Part shown: positions 1-7,032 of the stretch, piece after piece
Layout: every line of letters starts with the position of its first letter
How positions within the stretch are numbered: position 1 is the first letter of the stretch
Assembly (NCBI GenBank): GCA_937927335.1
Contig: CALBDU010000032.1
Location: 1 to 15,700 of the forward strand
Source of the DNA: an uncultured Clostridium sp.
GTDB taxonomy: Bacteria; Bacillota; Clostridia; Clostridiales; Clostridiaceae
Direction of reading: 5' to 3'
DNA length: 15,700 nucleotides
The notes under the pieces: model-generated
The model's input: only the letters and a program-made list of their open reading frames with translations
Database searches by the model: none
What the model was told of the DNA's origin: nothing
Translations under genes and position numbers: made by a program

Positions 1-54
1 TTCCGACTGATTTGTTATCAATGTTTCTAACTACATTATACGAGGAGTGATAAA

Positions 55-1545
55 ATGTCCAAATATGTAATGTCATTAGATCAGGGAACCACTAGCTCAA
101 GATGTATTTTATTTGATTGTCATGGCAGCATTATCAGTACAGCTCAAAAAGAATTTAAACAAATATATCCTAAGCCAGGCTGGGTGGAGCATGATCCTAT
201 GGAAATATGGTCCAGCCAGATTGGGGTTGTAACTGAAGCCATGGCAAAAATTAATGCTGCATCGAAGGATATTAATGCCATAGGAATTACTAATCAGCGT
301 GAAACAACTGTGGTATGGGATAAGAGAACAGGAATTCCCATATATAACGCTATTGTGTGGCAATGCAGAAGGACTGCAGATATGTGCAGGGAGCTCAAGG
401 AAAAAGGTTTTGAAAGGCTCATACGAGATAAAACAGGGCTAATCCTTGATGCATATTTTTCAGCTACAAAAATCAGATGGATATTGGATAATGTTCCTGG
501 TGCAAGAACAGATGCGGAAAGAGGAAATCTGCTTTTTGGAACAGTGGATACCTGGCTAATATGGAAGCTGACCCGGGGAAAAGTTCACGTCACTGACTAT
601 TCAAATGCCTCAAGAACCTTATTATTTAATATTCATGAGCTTAAATGGGATGAAGAGCTTCTTGCGCTGTTTGATATACCAGAATCAATGCTTCCGGAAG
701 TTAAGCCCTCAAGTTACATATATGGCTATACGGATTCATCAATAAATCCATCCGGCATTCCTATTTCAGGTGCTGCTGGAGATCAGCAGTGCGCTTTGTT
801 TGGACAGACATGTTTCCAGGAAGGTACTGCAAAAAATACTTATGGAACAGGCTGTTTTATGCTTATGAATACCGGTGAAAAGGCAATAACCTCCACAAAG
901 GGACTGCTAACCACAATTGCCTGGAATTTAAATGGCAAGGTGGAATATGCACTGGAAGGCAGTGTTTTCATCGCCGGTGCAGCAATACAGTGGCTCAGAG
1001 ATGATCTTAAGCTTATAGATAATGCTGCAGAATCGGAAAAATATGCAGCATTAACCGAGGATACCAATGGAGTGTATATGGTGCCTGCTTTTGTTGGTCT
1101 TGGCGCCCCCTATTGGGATCCTTATGCCAGAGGTATAATTGTAGGCTTAACCAGAGGTGTGAAAAAGGAGCACATTATAAGGGCTGCTCTTGAAGCTCTG
1201 GCATACCAGACATATGATGTGCTTAAAGTTATGCAGCAGGAATCCGGGCTCCCTTTAAAAGCCTTGAAAGTAGATGGAGGGGCCAGTGCAAATAATTTTT
1301 TGATGCAGTTCCAGTCTGATATTCTTAATGTACAGGTTCAAAGGCCTGAAATAATTGAGACTACAGCATTGGGAGCAGCATATCTGGCTGGTCTGGCTAC
1401 AGGTTTCTGGAAAGACAAGAATGAAATATCCCAAAATTGGGCTGTATCAAGGATATTCAATCCAAATATGAAAGAAGAAAATATTGAAAAACTTATTAGT
1501 GGTTGGAAAAAAGCAGTAGAAAGATCAAAGAGCTGGATAGATTAA
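55..1545 (+). CDS. glpK: Glycerol kinase
   Basis: Cytoplasmic kinase of the FGGY family that phosphorylates glycerol with ATP to sn-glycerol-3-phosphate, the entry step of glycerol use. At 496 residues it has full family length. Visible are the N-terminal phosphate loop DQGTTSSR (residues 9-16), NQRET (80-84, giving the glycerol-binding Arg82 and Glu83), Tyr134, the AGDQQ motif with Asp243, NTYGTGCF (261-268) and VDGGASANNF near 405. The start is set by GAGGAG eight bases upstream of the ATG. Only 54 bases precede the gene in the window, so an upstream glp partner cannot be judged; a weak TTGTTA/CATTAT promoter-like pair is present there. The loop before AGDQQ reads SSYIYG with no histidine, and the Arg that binds fructose-1,6-bisphosphate in the E. 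coli enzyme (just before IPIS) is Gly here. Both the Firmicute phosphorylation control and the enteric allosteric control may therefore be absent; this is inference. Identity is very secure. Confidence 0.97.
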   Translation: MSKYVMSLDQGTTSSRCILFDCHGSIISTAQKEFKQIYPKPGWVEHDPMEIWSSQIGVVTEAMAKINAASKDINAIGITNQRETTVVWDKRTGIPIYNAIVWQCRRTADMCRELKEKGFERLIRDKTGLILDAYFSATKIRWILDNVPGARTDAERGNLLFGTVDTWLIWKLTRGKVHVTDYSNASRTLLFNIHELKWDEELLALFDIPESMLPEVKPSSYIYGYTDSSINPSGIPISGAAGDQQCALFGQTCFQEGTAKNTYGTGCFMLMNTGEKAITSTKGLLTTIAWNLNGKVEYALEGSVFIAGAAIQWLRDDLKLIDNAAESEKYAALTEDTNGVYMVPAFVGLGAPYWDPYARGIIVGLTRGVKKEHIIRAALEALAYQTYDVLKVMQQESGLPLKALKVDGGASANNFLMQFQSDILNVQVQRPEIIETTALGAAYLAGLATGFWKDKNEISQNWAVSRIFNPNMKEENIEKLISGWKKAVERSKSWID

Positions 1546-1566
1546 AAAGGTGCCTTGGCACCTTTT
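1545..1566. terminator. Shared bidirectional terminator of glpK and the DMT permease gene
   Basis: A ten-base perfect inverted repeat (AAAAGGTGCC / GGCACCTTTT) with only TT between its arms, so in RNA probably a nine-pair stem with a four-base loop. It reads into a T run on both strands: CCTTTTAT on plus, CCTTTTTAAT on minus. Its left arm begins at the last base of the glpK stop codon (1543-1545) and its right arm enters the stop codon of the converging permease gene (1565-1567). One hairpin therefore serves both genes. Confidence 0.88.
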
Positions 1567-2482
1567 ATACTTCCTCAGGAATTTTTTTAGTTGTAAAAGA
1601 AATGTTTTTTATATTCTGCAGCTGTGAAAACAGGATACCTGCCAACATCAAAAGACAACCTGAGCCTATCCTGAATGTAAAGCTTTCATTAAGGATTATA
1701 ATTCCTCCCAAAGCTGCAAACACAGACTCCATGCTTAAAATTAATGAAGCATGTGAAGGCTTGGCATTCTTTTGTCCTATAACTTGAAGTGTATACGCAA
1801 TTCCAACTGAGAAAATTCCGCCATACAGCAATGGTATTGCAGCAAGCATAATTGAATTTATTGTTATCGTTTCAAAAATAAAGGCTGTAGTAAGGCTTAA
1901 TACTGAACATGTAACAAACTGTACCAGCGATAGTTTTATTCCATCCACTTTTTTAACAAAATGGTCAATTAAAAGAATATGCACAGCAAAGCATACTGCT
2001 CCCCCAACCTGAAGGAGATCGCCAAAGGATATTGTAAAGCTATCTGTTATACTCAGGAAATATAAGCCGGCTATAGCAAAGATTACTCCTATCCAATTGC
2101 TGGTGCTGATTTTTCGTTTTAAAAACACACTGAATATTGGAACCATTACTATATACATTGCTGTTATGAATGCCGCTTTACCTGCGGTGGTATAAGCAAG
2201 TCCAATTTGTTGAAGGGAGTTGCCTATAAATATCACACAGCCAGCAGCTATTCCTCCTTTTAATGGACTTTCATACTTCATTTCATTTGGCTGATTCTTT
2301 GATTTTTTGTTAAAATAAATAATTATCGGTATAAGTGACAAACTTCCTAGTGCAAATCTGATTCCATTAAATGCAAATGCCCCTAAAAAATTTGCCCCAA
2401 CCTTTTGAGCAACAAATGCAAAGCCCCAAATTAATGATGCAAGTAATAGAAGCAGATTTGCCCGCAATACTTTTTCGTTCAT
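1565..2482 (-). CDS. DMT-superfamily (EamA-domain) permease
   Basis: Integral membrane transporter of the drug/metabolite superfamily, probably an exporter of amino acids or related metabolites. The 305 residues form about ten hydrophobic segments in two repeated EamA halves. The first begins at once (LLLLLASLIWGFAFVAQKVG, about residues 10-29) and the second near residue 155; the short charged tail is cytoplasmic. The family has no diagnostic catalytic residues, so the substrate cannot be read. E. coli EamA exports cysteine-pathway metabolites, which is suggestive given the desulfhydrase-like gene nearby, but that link is only inference. The gene has its own strong promoter overlapping the end of the upstream MFS gene. 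Its ribosome site is modest (AAAGG eleven bases before the ATG). It converges on glpK and shares its terminator. Confidence 0.9.
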   Translation of the reverse strand: MNEKVLRANLLLLLASLIWGFAFVAQKVGANFLGAFAFNGIRFALGSLSLIPIIIYFNKKSKNQPNEMKYESPLKGGIAAGCVIFIGNSLQQIGLAYTTAGKAAFITAMYIVMVPIFSVFLKRKISTSNWIGVIFAIAGLYFLSITDSFTISFGDLLQVGGAVCFAVHILLIDHFVKKVDGIKLSLVQFVTCSVLSLTTAFIFETITINSIMLAAIPLLYGGIFSVGIAYTLQVIGQKNAKPSHASLILSMESVFAALGGIIILNESFTFRIGSGCLLMLAGILFSQLQNIKNISFTTKKIPEEV

Positions 2483-2553
2483 AATCTCATCTGCCTTTCA
2501 ATTTTATATAATCTAAGTTTTATTAATAATTTCTCGGTTTTAGTGTATATATT

Positions 2554-2582
2554 ATTATACTCTTTGTATATCTATGTATCAA
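2554..2582 (-). promoter_or_regulatory. Sigma-A-type promoter for the DMT permease gene
   Basis: On the minus strand TTGATA (2577-2582) and TATAAT (2554-2559) are separated by 17 bases, a five-of-six and a six-of-six match. The -35 box lies inside the last codons of the MFS gene and the spacer covers its TAG stop. The predicted leader before the permease ATG is about 65 bases and shows no hairpin. Confidence 0.72.
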
Positions 2583-3801
2583 TATACATTAGATTTTTTT
2601 TCTTTTCATGAATATACAAAATATAAAACAGTAGTGAAGCAGTGAGCGCAAGAACAAATACTACAGGCCACCCATCCTTAACGGCCCTGTTTTTTATATA
2701 CATTCCCATTATTGCTGGTCCTAGAGCAAAGCCTGTACTGGATATCAGAGGTATAACTGCATTGAATCTTCCTCGATGGGTCATAGGGGTATGGTTTGCT
2801 ATATAAACATTAGAATTTATTGTATGTATAATTTCTCCTATTGTCCATATTATTGCTGAAAGATAAAACATCTGCCTGCTTTTTATAAAATACATCATAC
2901 CAAACCCAAAAGCATAAAATACTCCAGCGGCGGCAACATTTTTAATCGGAGATATCTTTCTGGTTACTCGTGTCAGAAATGTTGTGAAAAGAAATACTGT
3001 AAAGCCGTTCACCGCCATAATCTGACCGTATATCACAGCTCCGTTGTTTTCAAAAAGCTCATTAACCTGAAGAGGTATACAGTATGGATACTGGGCATAA
3101 ACGAAACTGTATATGGTTGAAAACAATAAAAAAACCAATAGGCATGGCCTCTTAATAAGGGCATTTATGAGACTGCCCTCTTCTGCATTTTCATCAATAT
3201 TACAGTTGCTTTCCATATTATTTGGTATAGATTCCTCAACGAAAAAATATAATACGGCTGTTGATATAAATACAGCAGCACTGTTTCCAATAAAAAGCAT
3301 GGTAATATAATTATTGTACAGAAAGCCTGCTATCATCGGTCCAATTGAAAAGCCCAGGTTAACTCCCAGGTATAGCAAGGAATATGCACTTTTTCTGTTT
3401 TTCACATTGGACAGATCCGCAGTCATTGCGCCAAAGGCAGGCTGTGCTGCCGAGTTGAAAAATGATGCCATTATAAGAAGGTATGGGATTATTTGGGACC
3501 TTTCAAAAAATGCACATAGCAGGTATGATGTCCCTGTAAGGAGCTGGAACGCAATCAATATCTTTTTTCTCCCCAAAATATCAGATATCTTCCCGCCTAT
3601 CATGGCTCCGGGAACCATGCAAAGAGAATTGGCCATAATGAATAAGCCTATAATATCATTGCTGTATCCCAGCTTGTTTGATAAAAACAGAGTTATAAAC
3701 GGGCCTACAAAAGCCCCCAGGGCATTTATGATTCTAACTATAAAAAGCACATAAATGCTGGCTGGAAGGCCGTCATATATCCCTAAGGATTTAAATTTCA
3801 T
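2572..3801 (-). CDS. MFS transporter, drug/metabolite efflux type
   Basis: A 409-residue major facilitator superfamily permease with the usual twelve-helix hydrophobic pattern and a charged central loop near residues 190-215. Between helices 2 and 3 it carries motif A (GGKISDILGRKK, about residues 69-80), and the helix 4-5 region (LGVNLGFSIGPMIAGF) resembles the proton-coupled multidrug group. This supports efflux, but the substrate is unknown. The start is firm: a GGGGGAG ribosome site sits five bases before the ATG. The upstream terminator of the MocR/desulfhydrase operon ends its T run only 22 bases before this ATG, leaving no room for a separate promoter downstream of that hairpin. Expression may therefore come from readthrough or from a promoter inside the preceding gene. 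No terminator is visible after it; the DMT permease promoter begins there instead. Confidence 0.92.
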   Translation of the reverse strand: MKFKSLGIYDGLPASIYVLFIVRIINALGAFVGPFITLFLSNKLGYSNDIIGLFIMANSLCMVPGAMIGGKISDILGRKKILIAFQLLTGTSYLLCAFFERSQIIPYLLIMASFFNSAAQPAFGAMTADLSNVKNRKSAYSLLYLGVNLGFSIGPMIAGFLYNNYITMLFIGNSAAVFISTAVLYFFVEESIPNNMESNCNIDENAEEGSLINALIKRPCLLVFLLFSTIYSFVYAQYPYCIPLQVNELFENNGAVIYGQIMAVNGFTVFLFTTFLTRVTRKISPIKNVAAAGVFYAFGFGMMYFIKSRQMFYLSAIIWTIGEIIHTINSNVYIANHTPMTHRGRFNAVIPLISSTGFALGPAIMGMYIKNRAVKDGWPVVFVLALTASLLFYILYIHEKKKNLMYIDT

Positions 3802-3827
3802 AATATCTCCCCCAAAGATGCGTAAAA

Positions 3828-3859
3828 AAACAGAACTTGGGGCGACCCAAATTCTGTTT
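3828..3859 (-). terminator. Intrinsic terminator of the mocR-like operon
   Basis: The stem AAACAGAA / TTCTGTTT continues, after one C/A mismatch, as TTGGG / CCCAA around a four-base loop, thirteen pairs in all. On the minus strand it is followed by seven T residues (3830-3824). Its first arm contains part of the TAA stop (3858-3860) of the DUF503 gene. It also forms the immediate leader of the MFS gene. Confidence 0.88.
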
Positions 3860-4139
3860 ATAAAACTTCAATTTGTATATCCAGAATTTCAGCATCAGTG
3901 TTTTGTTCAATAAAATTTATTACATTTTGAATTGTGCTCTGGCAGTGTTCCGAACTATTGCTTACACAAGCTATTCCTATTACAATGGATTGGTGCAGGT
4001 CAAGGTCCTCCACTTCTGCAGCCGATACATTAAACTTATTTTTCACCTTTGCAAGAATGCTTTTGACAATCATTCTTTTTTCTTTAAGTGAATGGACCCA
4101 GTTTGCATGAAGATGAATTTTTCCTGTTCCAATAATCAT
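3858..4139 (-). CDS. DUF503 (YlxP-like) small protein
   Basis: A 93-residue protein with the DUF503 signature: an N-terminal beta strand, SLKEKRMIVKSILAKVKNKF (about 17-36), then NVSAAEVEDLDLHQSIVIGI and a C-terminal amphipathic helix. Length fits the family. The biochemical role is not established. In Bacillus the relative YlxP lies in the translation cluster near infB and rbfA, which has prompted suggestions of an RNA or ribosome link; here it instead ends an amino-acid-type operon. It starts three bases after the stop codon of the ABM-domain gene, and its AAGG site lies inside the end of that gene, suggesting translational coupling. Family assignment is firm, function is not. Confidence 0.9.
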   Translation of the reverse strand: MIIGTGKIHLHANWVHSLKEKRMIVKSILAKVKNKFNVSAAEVEDLDLHQSIVIGIACVSNSSEHCQSTIQNVINFIEQNTDAEILDIQIEVL

Positions 4140-4142
4140 AAT

Positions 4143-4427
4143 TTATACCTTGTTATATTTCACAGGGTTGTAGGGCTCCACAGTCAAGTGGTTCACTTCA
4201 AGCCTCCAGGCTCTAAAATGGGCTGTCTCCCTATGCTTTAGCTGATCGTCCGGAGTCTTGTAAATTTCATTAAAAACAAATTTTGAAGGATCATCCTGCT
4301 GCTGCAATACATCGAATTCTAATACACCTGGTTCGTTAAGACTGTTTTTTGCATTTATCAGGGATATTTCTTTAAATCTCTCTATTTTATCAGGTTTTAC
4401 ATTAAAGTATACATGAACAATATGCAT
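4143..4427 (-). CDS. ABM-fold protein (putative quinol monooxygenase / LsrG-like)
   Basis: A 94-residue single-domain protein of the antibiotic biosynthesis monooxygenase fold, a dimeric ferredoxin-like barrel. It shows the family pattern: an opening strand HIVHVYFNVKPDKIERFKEI, then GVLEFDVLQQQDDPSKFVFNEIYK (34-57) and an H-x-x-T-xx-F-xx-W segment (HRETAHFRAW) matching the HKTTPHY region of LsrG/YgiN relatives. Members may be cofactor-free oxygenases, isomerases such as LsrG, or uncharacterised, so no reaction is assigned. In a presumed anaerobe an isomerase or detoxifying role is as likely as oxygen chemistry. AAAGGAG, eight bases before the ATG, directly follows the stop of the desulfhydrase-like gene, placing it third in the operon. 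Confidence 0.86.
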   Translation of the reverse strand: MHIVHVYFNVKPDKIERFKEISLINAKNSLNEPGVLEFDVLQQQDDPSKFVFNEIYKTPDDQLKHRETAHFRAWRLEVNHLTVEPYNPVKYNKV

Positions 4428-4440
4428 TTATATCACTCCT

Positions 4441-5439
4441 TTATACTATTTTATCACAAATTTCTCCGGAGCGCATAAATACAGCCTGAATTCCTCCAGT
4501 ATGCCATATAAGAATATTTTCTCCCTTTTTAAACCTGTCCTTTCTAATCATATCCATGAGAGCTCCCATAGCTCTGCCATTGTAAACAGGGTCCATAAGA
4601 ATTCCCTCGTACTTACCGGTAAGATATAACGCATCCTTTTCTAGATCTCCTATCACTCCGTAGCCAGCTCCAAAGTAACTGTAGTCCATTTCAAAGTCCT
4701 CAGCTGAGTATCTCTTGTTAAATTCTATTCTTTCCGCAGCCTTATTGGCAAGCGCCGCCAATTCAGCTTCATAACCCCCGGAGACATTCTTATCTATACC
4801 AATTCCTATTACCTTGGTCTTCAGCCTGCAAAGGTCCACTCCAAGTACTATGCCTGCATGGGTCCCTCCTGAACTGGATGGAGTAATTATATAATCAATA
4901 TTTGTATTAATTCTCTCAAGCTGCTCTGCAATTTCACATACTGCCGTGGCAAAGCCCAATACTCCGGTTGAATTTGATCCACCATATGGTATAATGTATG
5001 GCTTATGGCCTTTTGACATTAGTTCCTTTGCTATTTCGGGTACTTTTTCACCATTTGCATAATCCCCGCACCAATGAATTTCTGCTCCAAAAATATAATC
5101 CAGTAATAGATTCCCTTCAGCAGCTACTGGTTTTTTCCCGCTTAATGCAAGATGACATTTTAGGCCTGTAGCGGCAGCGGCAGCAGCGGCCTGCCTGCAG
5201 CAGTTGGATTGTATGTCTCCATGCATGATAATGGTATCACAGCCCATTGATATTGCTTCTCCCAATAAAAACTCAAGCTTTCGTGTTTTGTTGCCTCCAA
5301 GGCCAAGACCTGTAAGATCATCCCTTTTTAGGTATATTTCAGGCCCTCCAAGATATTGTGATAATCTGCTAAGCTTTGATAGCGGTGTGGGAAGATTAAG
5401 GATATTTACCCTTGGTATGTTGCATAATAAAGAATCCAT
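4441..5439 (-). CDS. PLP-dependent D-cysteine desulfhydrase-type enzyme
   Basis: A fold-type II PLP enzyme of the ACC deaminase / D-cysteine desulfhydrase / cysteate sulfo-lyase family. The expected reaction is beta-elimination from a cysteine-like amino acid to pyruvate, ammonia and sulfide (or sulfite). At 332 residues it has full length. Lys51 in GGNKTRKLE is the PLP lysine, and Ser78 lies in IQSN. YFGAGYG (255-261) and DPVYNGRAM (283-291) carry the conserved tyrosines, and HTGG (313-316) binds phosphate or substrate. ACC deaminases have Glu after DPVY and Leu in HLGG; here these are Asn287 and Thr314, which argues against ACC deaminase. The usual histidine in QSNHxRQ is replaced by Cys80, and a run of seven alanines follows (84-90), so the natural substrate may differ. 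AAAGGAGG lies six bases before the ATG, 21 bases after the MocR-type regulator gene. Confidence is high for the family, moderate for the reaction. Confidence 0.88.
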   Translation of the reverse strand: MDSLLCNIPRVNILNLPTPLSKLSRLSQYLGGPEIYLKRDDLTGLGLGGNKTRKLEFLLGEAISMGCDTIIMHGDIQSNCCRQAAAAAAATGLKCHLALSGKKPVAAEGNLLLDYIFGAEIHWCGDYANGEKVPEIAKELMSKGHKPYIIPYGGSNSTGVLGFATAVCEIAEQLERINTNIDYIITPSSSGGTHAGIVLGVDLCRLKTKVIGIGIDKNVSGGYEAELAALANKAAERIEFNKRYSAEDFEMDYSYFGAGYGVIGDLEKDALYLTGKYEGILMDPVYNGRAMGALMDMIRKDRFKKGENILIWHTGGIQAVFMRSGEICDKIV

Positions 5440-5460
5440 AATTAACCTCCTTTATAAATT

Positions 5461-6915
5461 TTAATCATTATTCATAATCAATTTATCAACAGCCCTTCCA
5501 AGCCTTTTTATTCCTTCTTCAATTTCAAGTTCGTCTAATGCAGATATGGAAAGCCTTATATAAATTCCGTCATTGCTGCTGTAAAAGTAACGTCTTCCCA
5601 TTGATACAACTACGCCGAAGCTTTCAAAATATTCATTTGGCGGATACTTTTTTATAATTCTAAGCTTAAGCCATATCAGGTATCCTCCCGATGGCTCCAG
5701 CCAGTCTGCCAGGTTTTTGTCTACGTATTTATTTAACGAGTCCAGGGCAGTTCTCATTCTTTTTCTATAAGTTCTGTGAAGCTTTGCCAGATGCTGGTTG
5801 TAATAGCCTTTGGTGCAAAAATTATAGAGTCCTGCCTGTAGTATCATGTTGGGAGCAATTTCACTAAAATACCTAAGGGAGGCAAGCCTTAATATCAGTT
5901 CTCTGTCAGCAGCAATCCATCCTACTCTTACCCCAGGAAAAAGAACTTTTGAAAAGGTGCTGCAATATATAACTGTCTTATTTTTATCCATTGACTTTAT
6001 AGGCAGCACAGTTTTCCCAAAGTATTTCATCTCCTCCTGGAATCCATCTTCAATAATTGGAATACCGTTTTTTTCCGAGATGCCAATAAGACGTTCTCTA
6101 TGTGCCTGGATTGTAGTAATTCCTGTGGGATTTTGAAAATTAGGCATTGTATATATAAGTGAAGGCTTTTCTGTTATAATTTTTTCTTCTAAAATGTCCA
6201 AATCCATACCAGTTGGACTCATTGGTATTTCAACAGGCTTATACTTATAGTAATCAAGTAGAGGAAGGATTTCCTTATAGGTTGGAGCTTCTATTACGAT
6301 ACTTTTTCCTGGGGCCGCAGCAAGCCGTAATATCAGGTCAATAGCATGCTGGGTTCCGTTTGTAATCATAATTTCTTCAGGGTAGACTGATATTCCATGG
6401 CTTTCAAGATGCTTTGCAACATATTCTCTTAATGGATTATAACCCATAGTGCTGCCATACTTAAAAAGATCGTTTCCCTGTTTTTTAATAATTTCATTCA
6501 GACTGCTCCTGAAGCTTTCAATGGGAACCATGGAATTCTCCATGTTCATGGTGCTGAAATCGATGATATTTCCATCCATTGACTGGATTTTATCAAAATT
6601 ATTTTCTATTGAAGAAATTTTTGACCATTCTATCAGGCCCTTACCTTCTAAAGGGCTTTTGACTATTAATTTTTTTCTTGAACGAACTACTGCACAAGCG
6701 CCAGGACTCAGGTCTATATACCCTAGAGACCATAGTTCCTGATATGCTAAAGCAACAGTAGATTTATGCACTCCCAGCATCTGTGAAAGATTTCTGGTGG
6801 ATGGAAGTCTGTCTCCTGCCATCAAAACTCCATTGTTTATTTTTTCAACAACCTGGCTGATTATCTGTTTATATTTAGGCTGGGCGGATTTTTCATCTAA
6901 AGTTATAATAAACAT
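5461..6915 (-). CDS. MocR-family (GntR/aminotransferase) transcriptional regulator
   Basis: A 484-residue fusion of an N-terminal GntR-type winged helix (about 10-78, with AGDRLPSTRNLSQMLGV and STVALAYQEL as the recognition region) to a fold-type I aminotransferase-like domain (about 115-480). The second half keeps NPTG (262-265), the PLP aspartate in IIEDGFQEE (about 290) and the Schiff-base lysine in STFSKVLFPG (Lys323). The PLP pocket thus looks intact, as in PdxR and GabR, which sense PLP or amino compounds. It is the first gene of an operon with a PLP enzyme, so the simplest reading is an autoregulated sensor of that enzyme's substrate or of PLP. GGAGG lies four bases before the ATG. A promoter and an inverted repeat lie upstream. 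Some related proteins are called plain aminotransferases; the clear HTH makes the regulator call firm. Confidence 0.92.
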   Translation of the reverse strand: MFIITLDEKSAQPKYKQIISQVVEKINNGVLMAGDRLPSTRNLSQMLGVHKSTVALAYQELWSLGYIDLSPGACAVVRSRKKLIVKSPLEGKGLIEWSKISSIENNFDKIQSMDGNIIDFSTMNMENSMVPIESFRSSLNEIIKKQGNDLFKYGSTMGYNPLREYVAKHLESHGISVYPEEIMITNGTQHAIDLILRLAAAPGKSIVIEAPTYKEILPLLDYYKYKPVEIPMSPTGMDLDILEEKIITEKPSLIYTMPNFQNPTGITTIQAHRERLIGISEKNGIPIIEDGFQEEMKYFGKTVLPIKSMDKNKTVIYCSTFSKVLFPGVRVGWIAADRELILRLASLRYFSEIAPNMILQAGLYNFCTKGYYNQHLAKLHRTYRKRMRTALDSLNKYVDKNLADWLEPSGGYLIWLKLRIIKKYPPNEYFESFGVVVSMGRRYFYSSNDGIYIRLSISALDELEIEEGIKRLGRAVDKLIMNND

Positions 6916-6937
6916 AGCACCTCCGGAAATGATATTT

Positions 6938-6966
6938 ATAATATAAAAATATCACTAATCTGTCCT
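6938..6966 (-). promoter_or_regulatory. Predicted promoter of the mocR-like operon
   Basis: Minus-strand AGGACA (6961-6966) and TATTAT (6938-6943) are separated by 17 bases. This is a four-of-six and a five-of-six match to the vegetative consensus, placed about 22 bases before the start codon. It is the best pair in the 104-base gap between the two minus-strand operons. Confidence 0.5.
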
Positions 6967-6977
6967 GTTTTAAACAG
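6965..6977. promoter_or_regulatory. Operator-like inverted repeat upstream of the mocR-type gene
   Basis: A perfect inverted repeat CTGTTT-T-AAACAG. Outside it a TGT (6961-6963) faces an ACA (6978-6980), apart from one extra C. It overlaps the upstream edge of the predicted -35 box, a position suited to autoregulation. The GACAG pentamer also recurs nearby at 6977-6981 and 7014-7018. That the adjacent regulator binds here is inference. Confidence 0.4.
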
Positions 6978-7013
6978 ACAGTTTTTATATTATTTAACCA
7001 GACCAGTAAAAAA

Positions 7014-7032
7014 GACAGGTTATAAACCTGCC
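7014..7032 (-). terminator. Intrinsic terminator closing the coaD-like operon
   Basis: The minus strand reads GGCAGGTT-TAT-AACCTGTC, an eight-pair stem with one G-T wobble and a three-base loop, followed by six T residues (7013-7008). The TAA stop (7020-7022) of the last gene is inside the hairpin. Confidence 0.88.

Noticed and set aside
12..39. Possible promoter for glpK (TTGTTA and CATTAT, 16 bases apart)
   Set aside because: The -10 match is only four of six and too little upstream sequence is present to compare alternatives, so it is mentioned only under glpK.
1503..1787. Plus-strand 94-codon frame crossing the glpK end and the shared terminator
   Set aside because: It runs through the terminator hairpin and is antisense to the permease gene.
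3314..3754. Plus-strand open frame of 146 codons inside the MFS gene
   Set aside because: It is antisense to a clear transporter gene and its composition reflects the reverse complement of membrane helices.
5165..5195. Possible trinucleotide microsatellite (GCT/GCC-type run)
   Set aside because: It encodes the alanine-rich helix normally following QSNxxRQ in this enzyme family and mixes GCT and GCC codons. It was kept only as a remark on the enzyme, not as a repeat feature.
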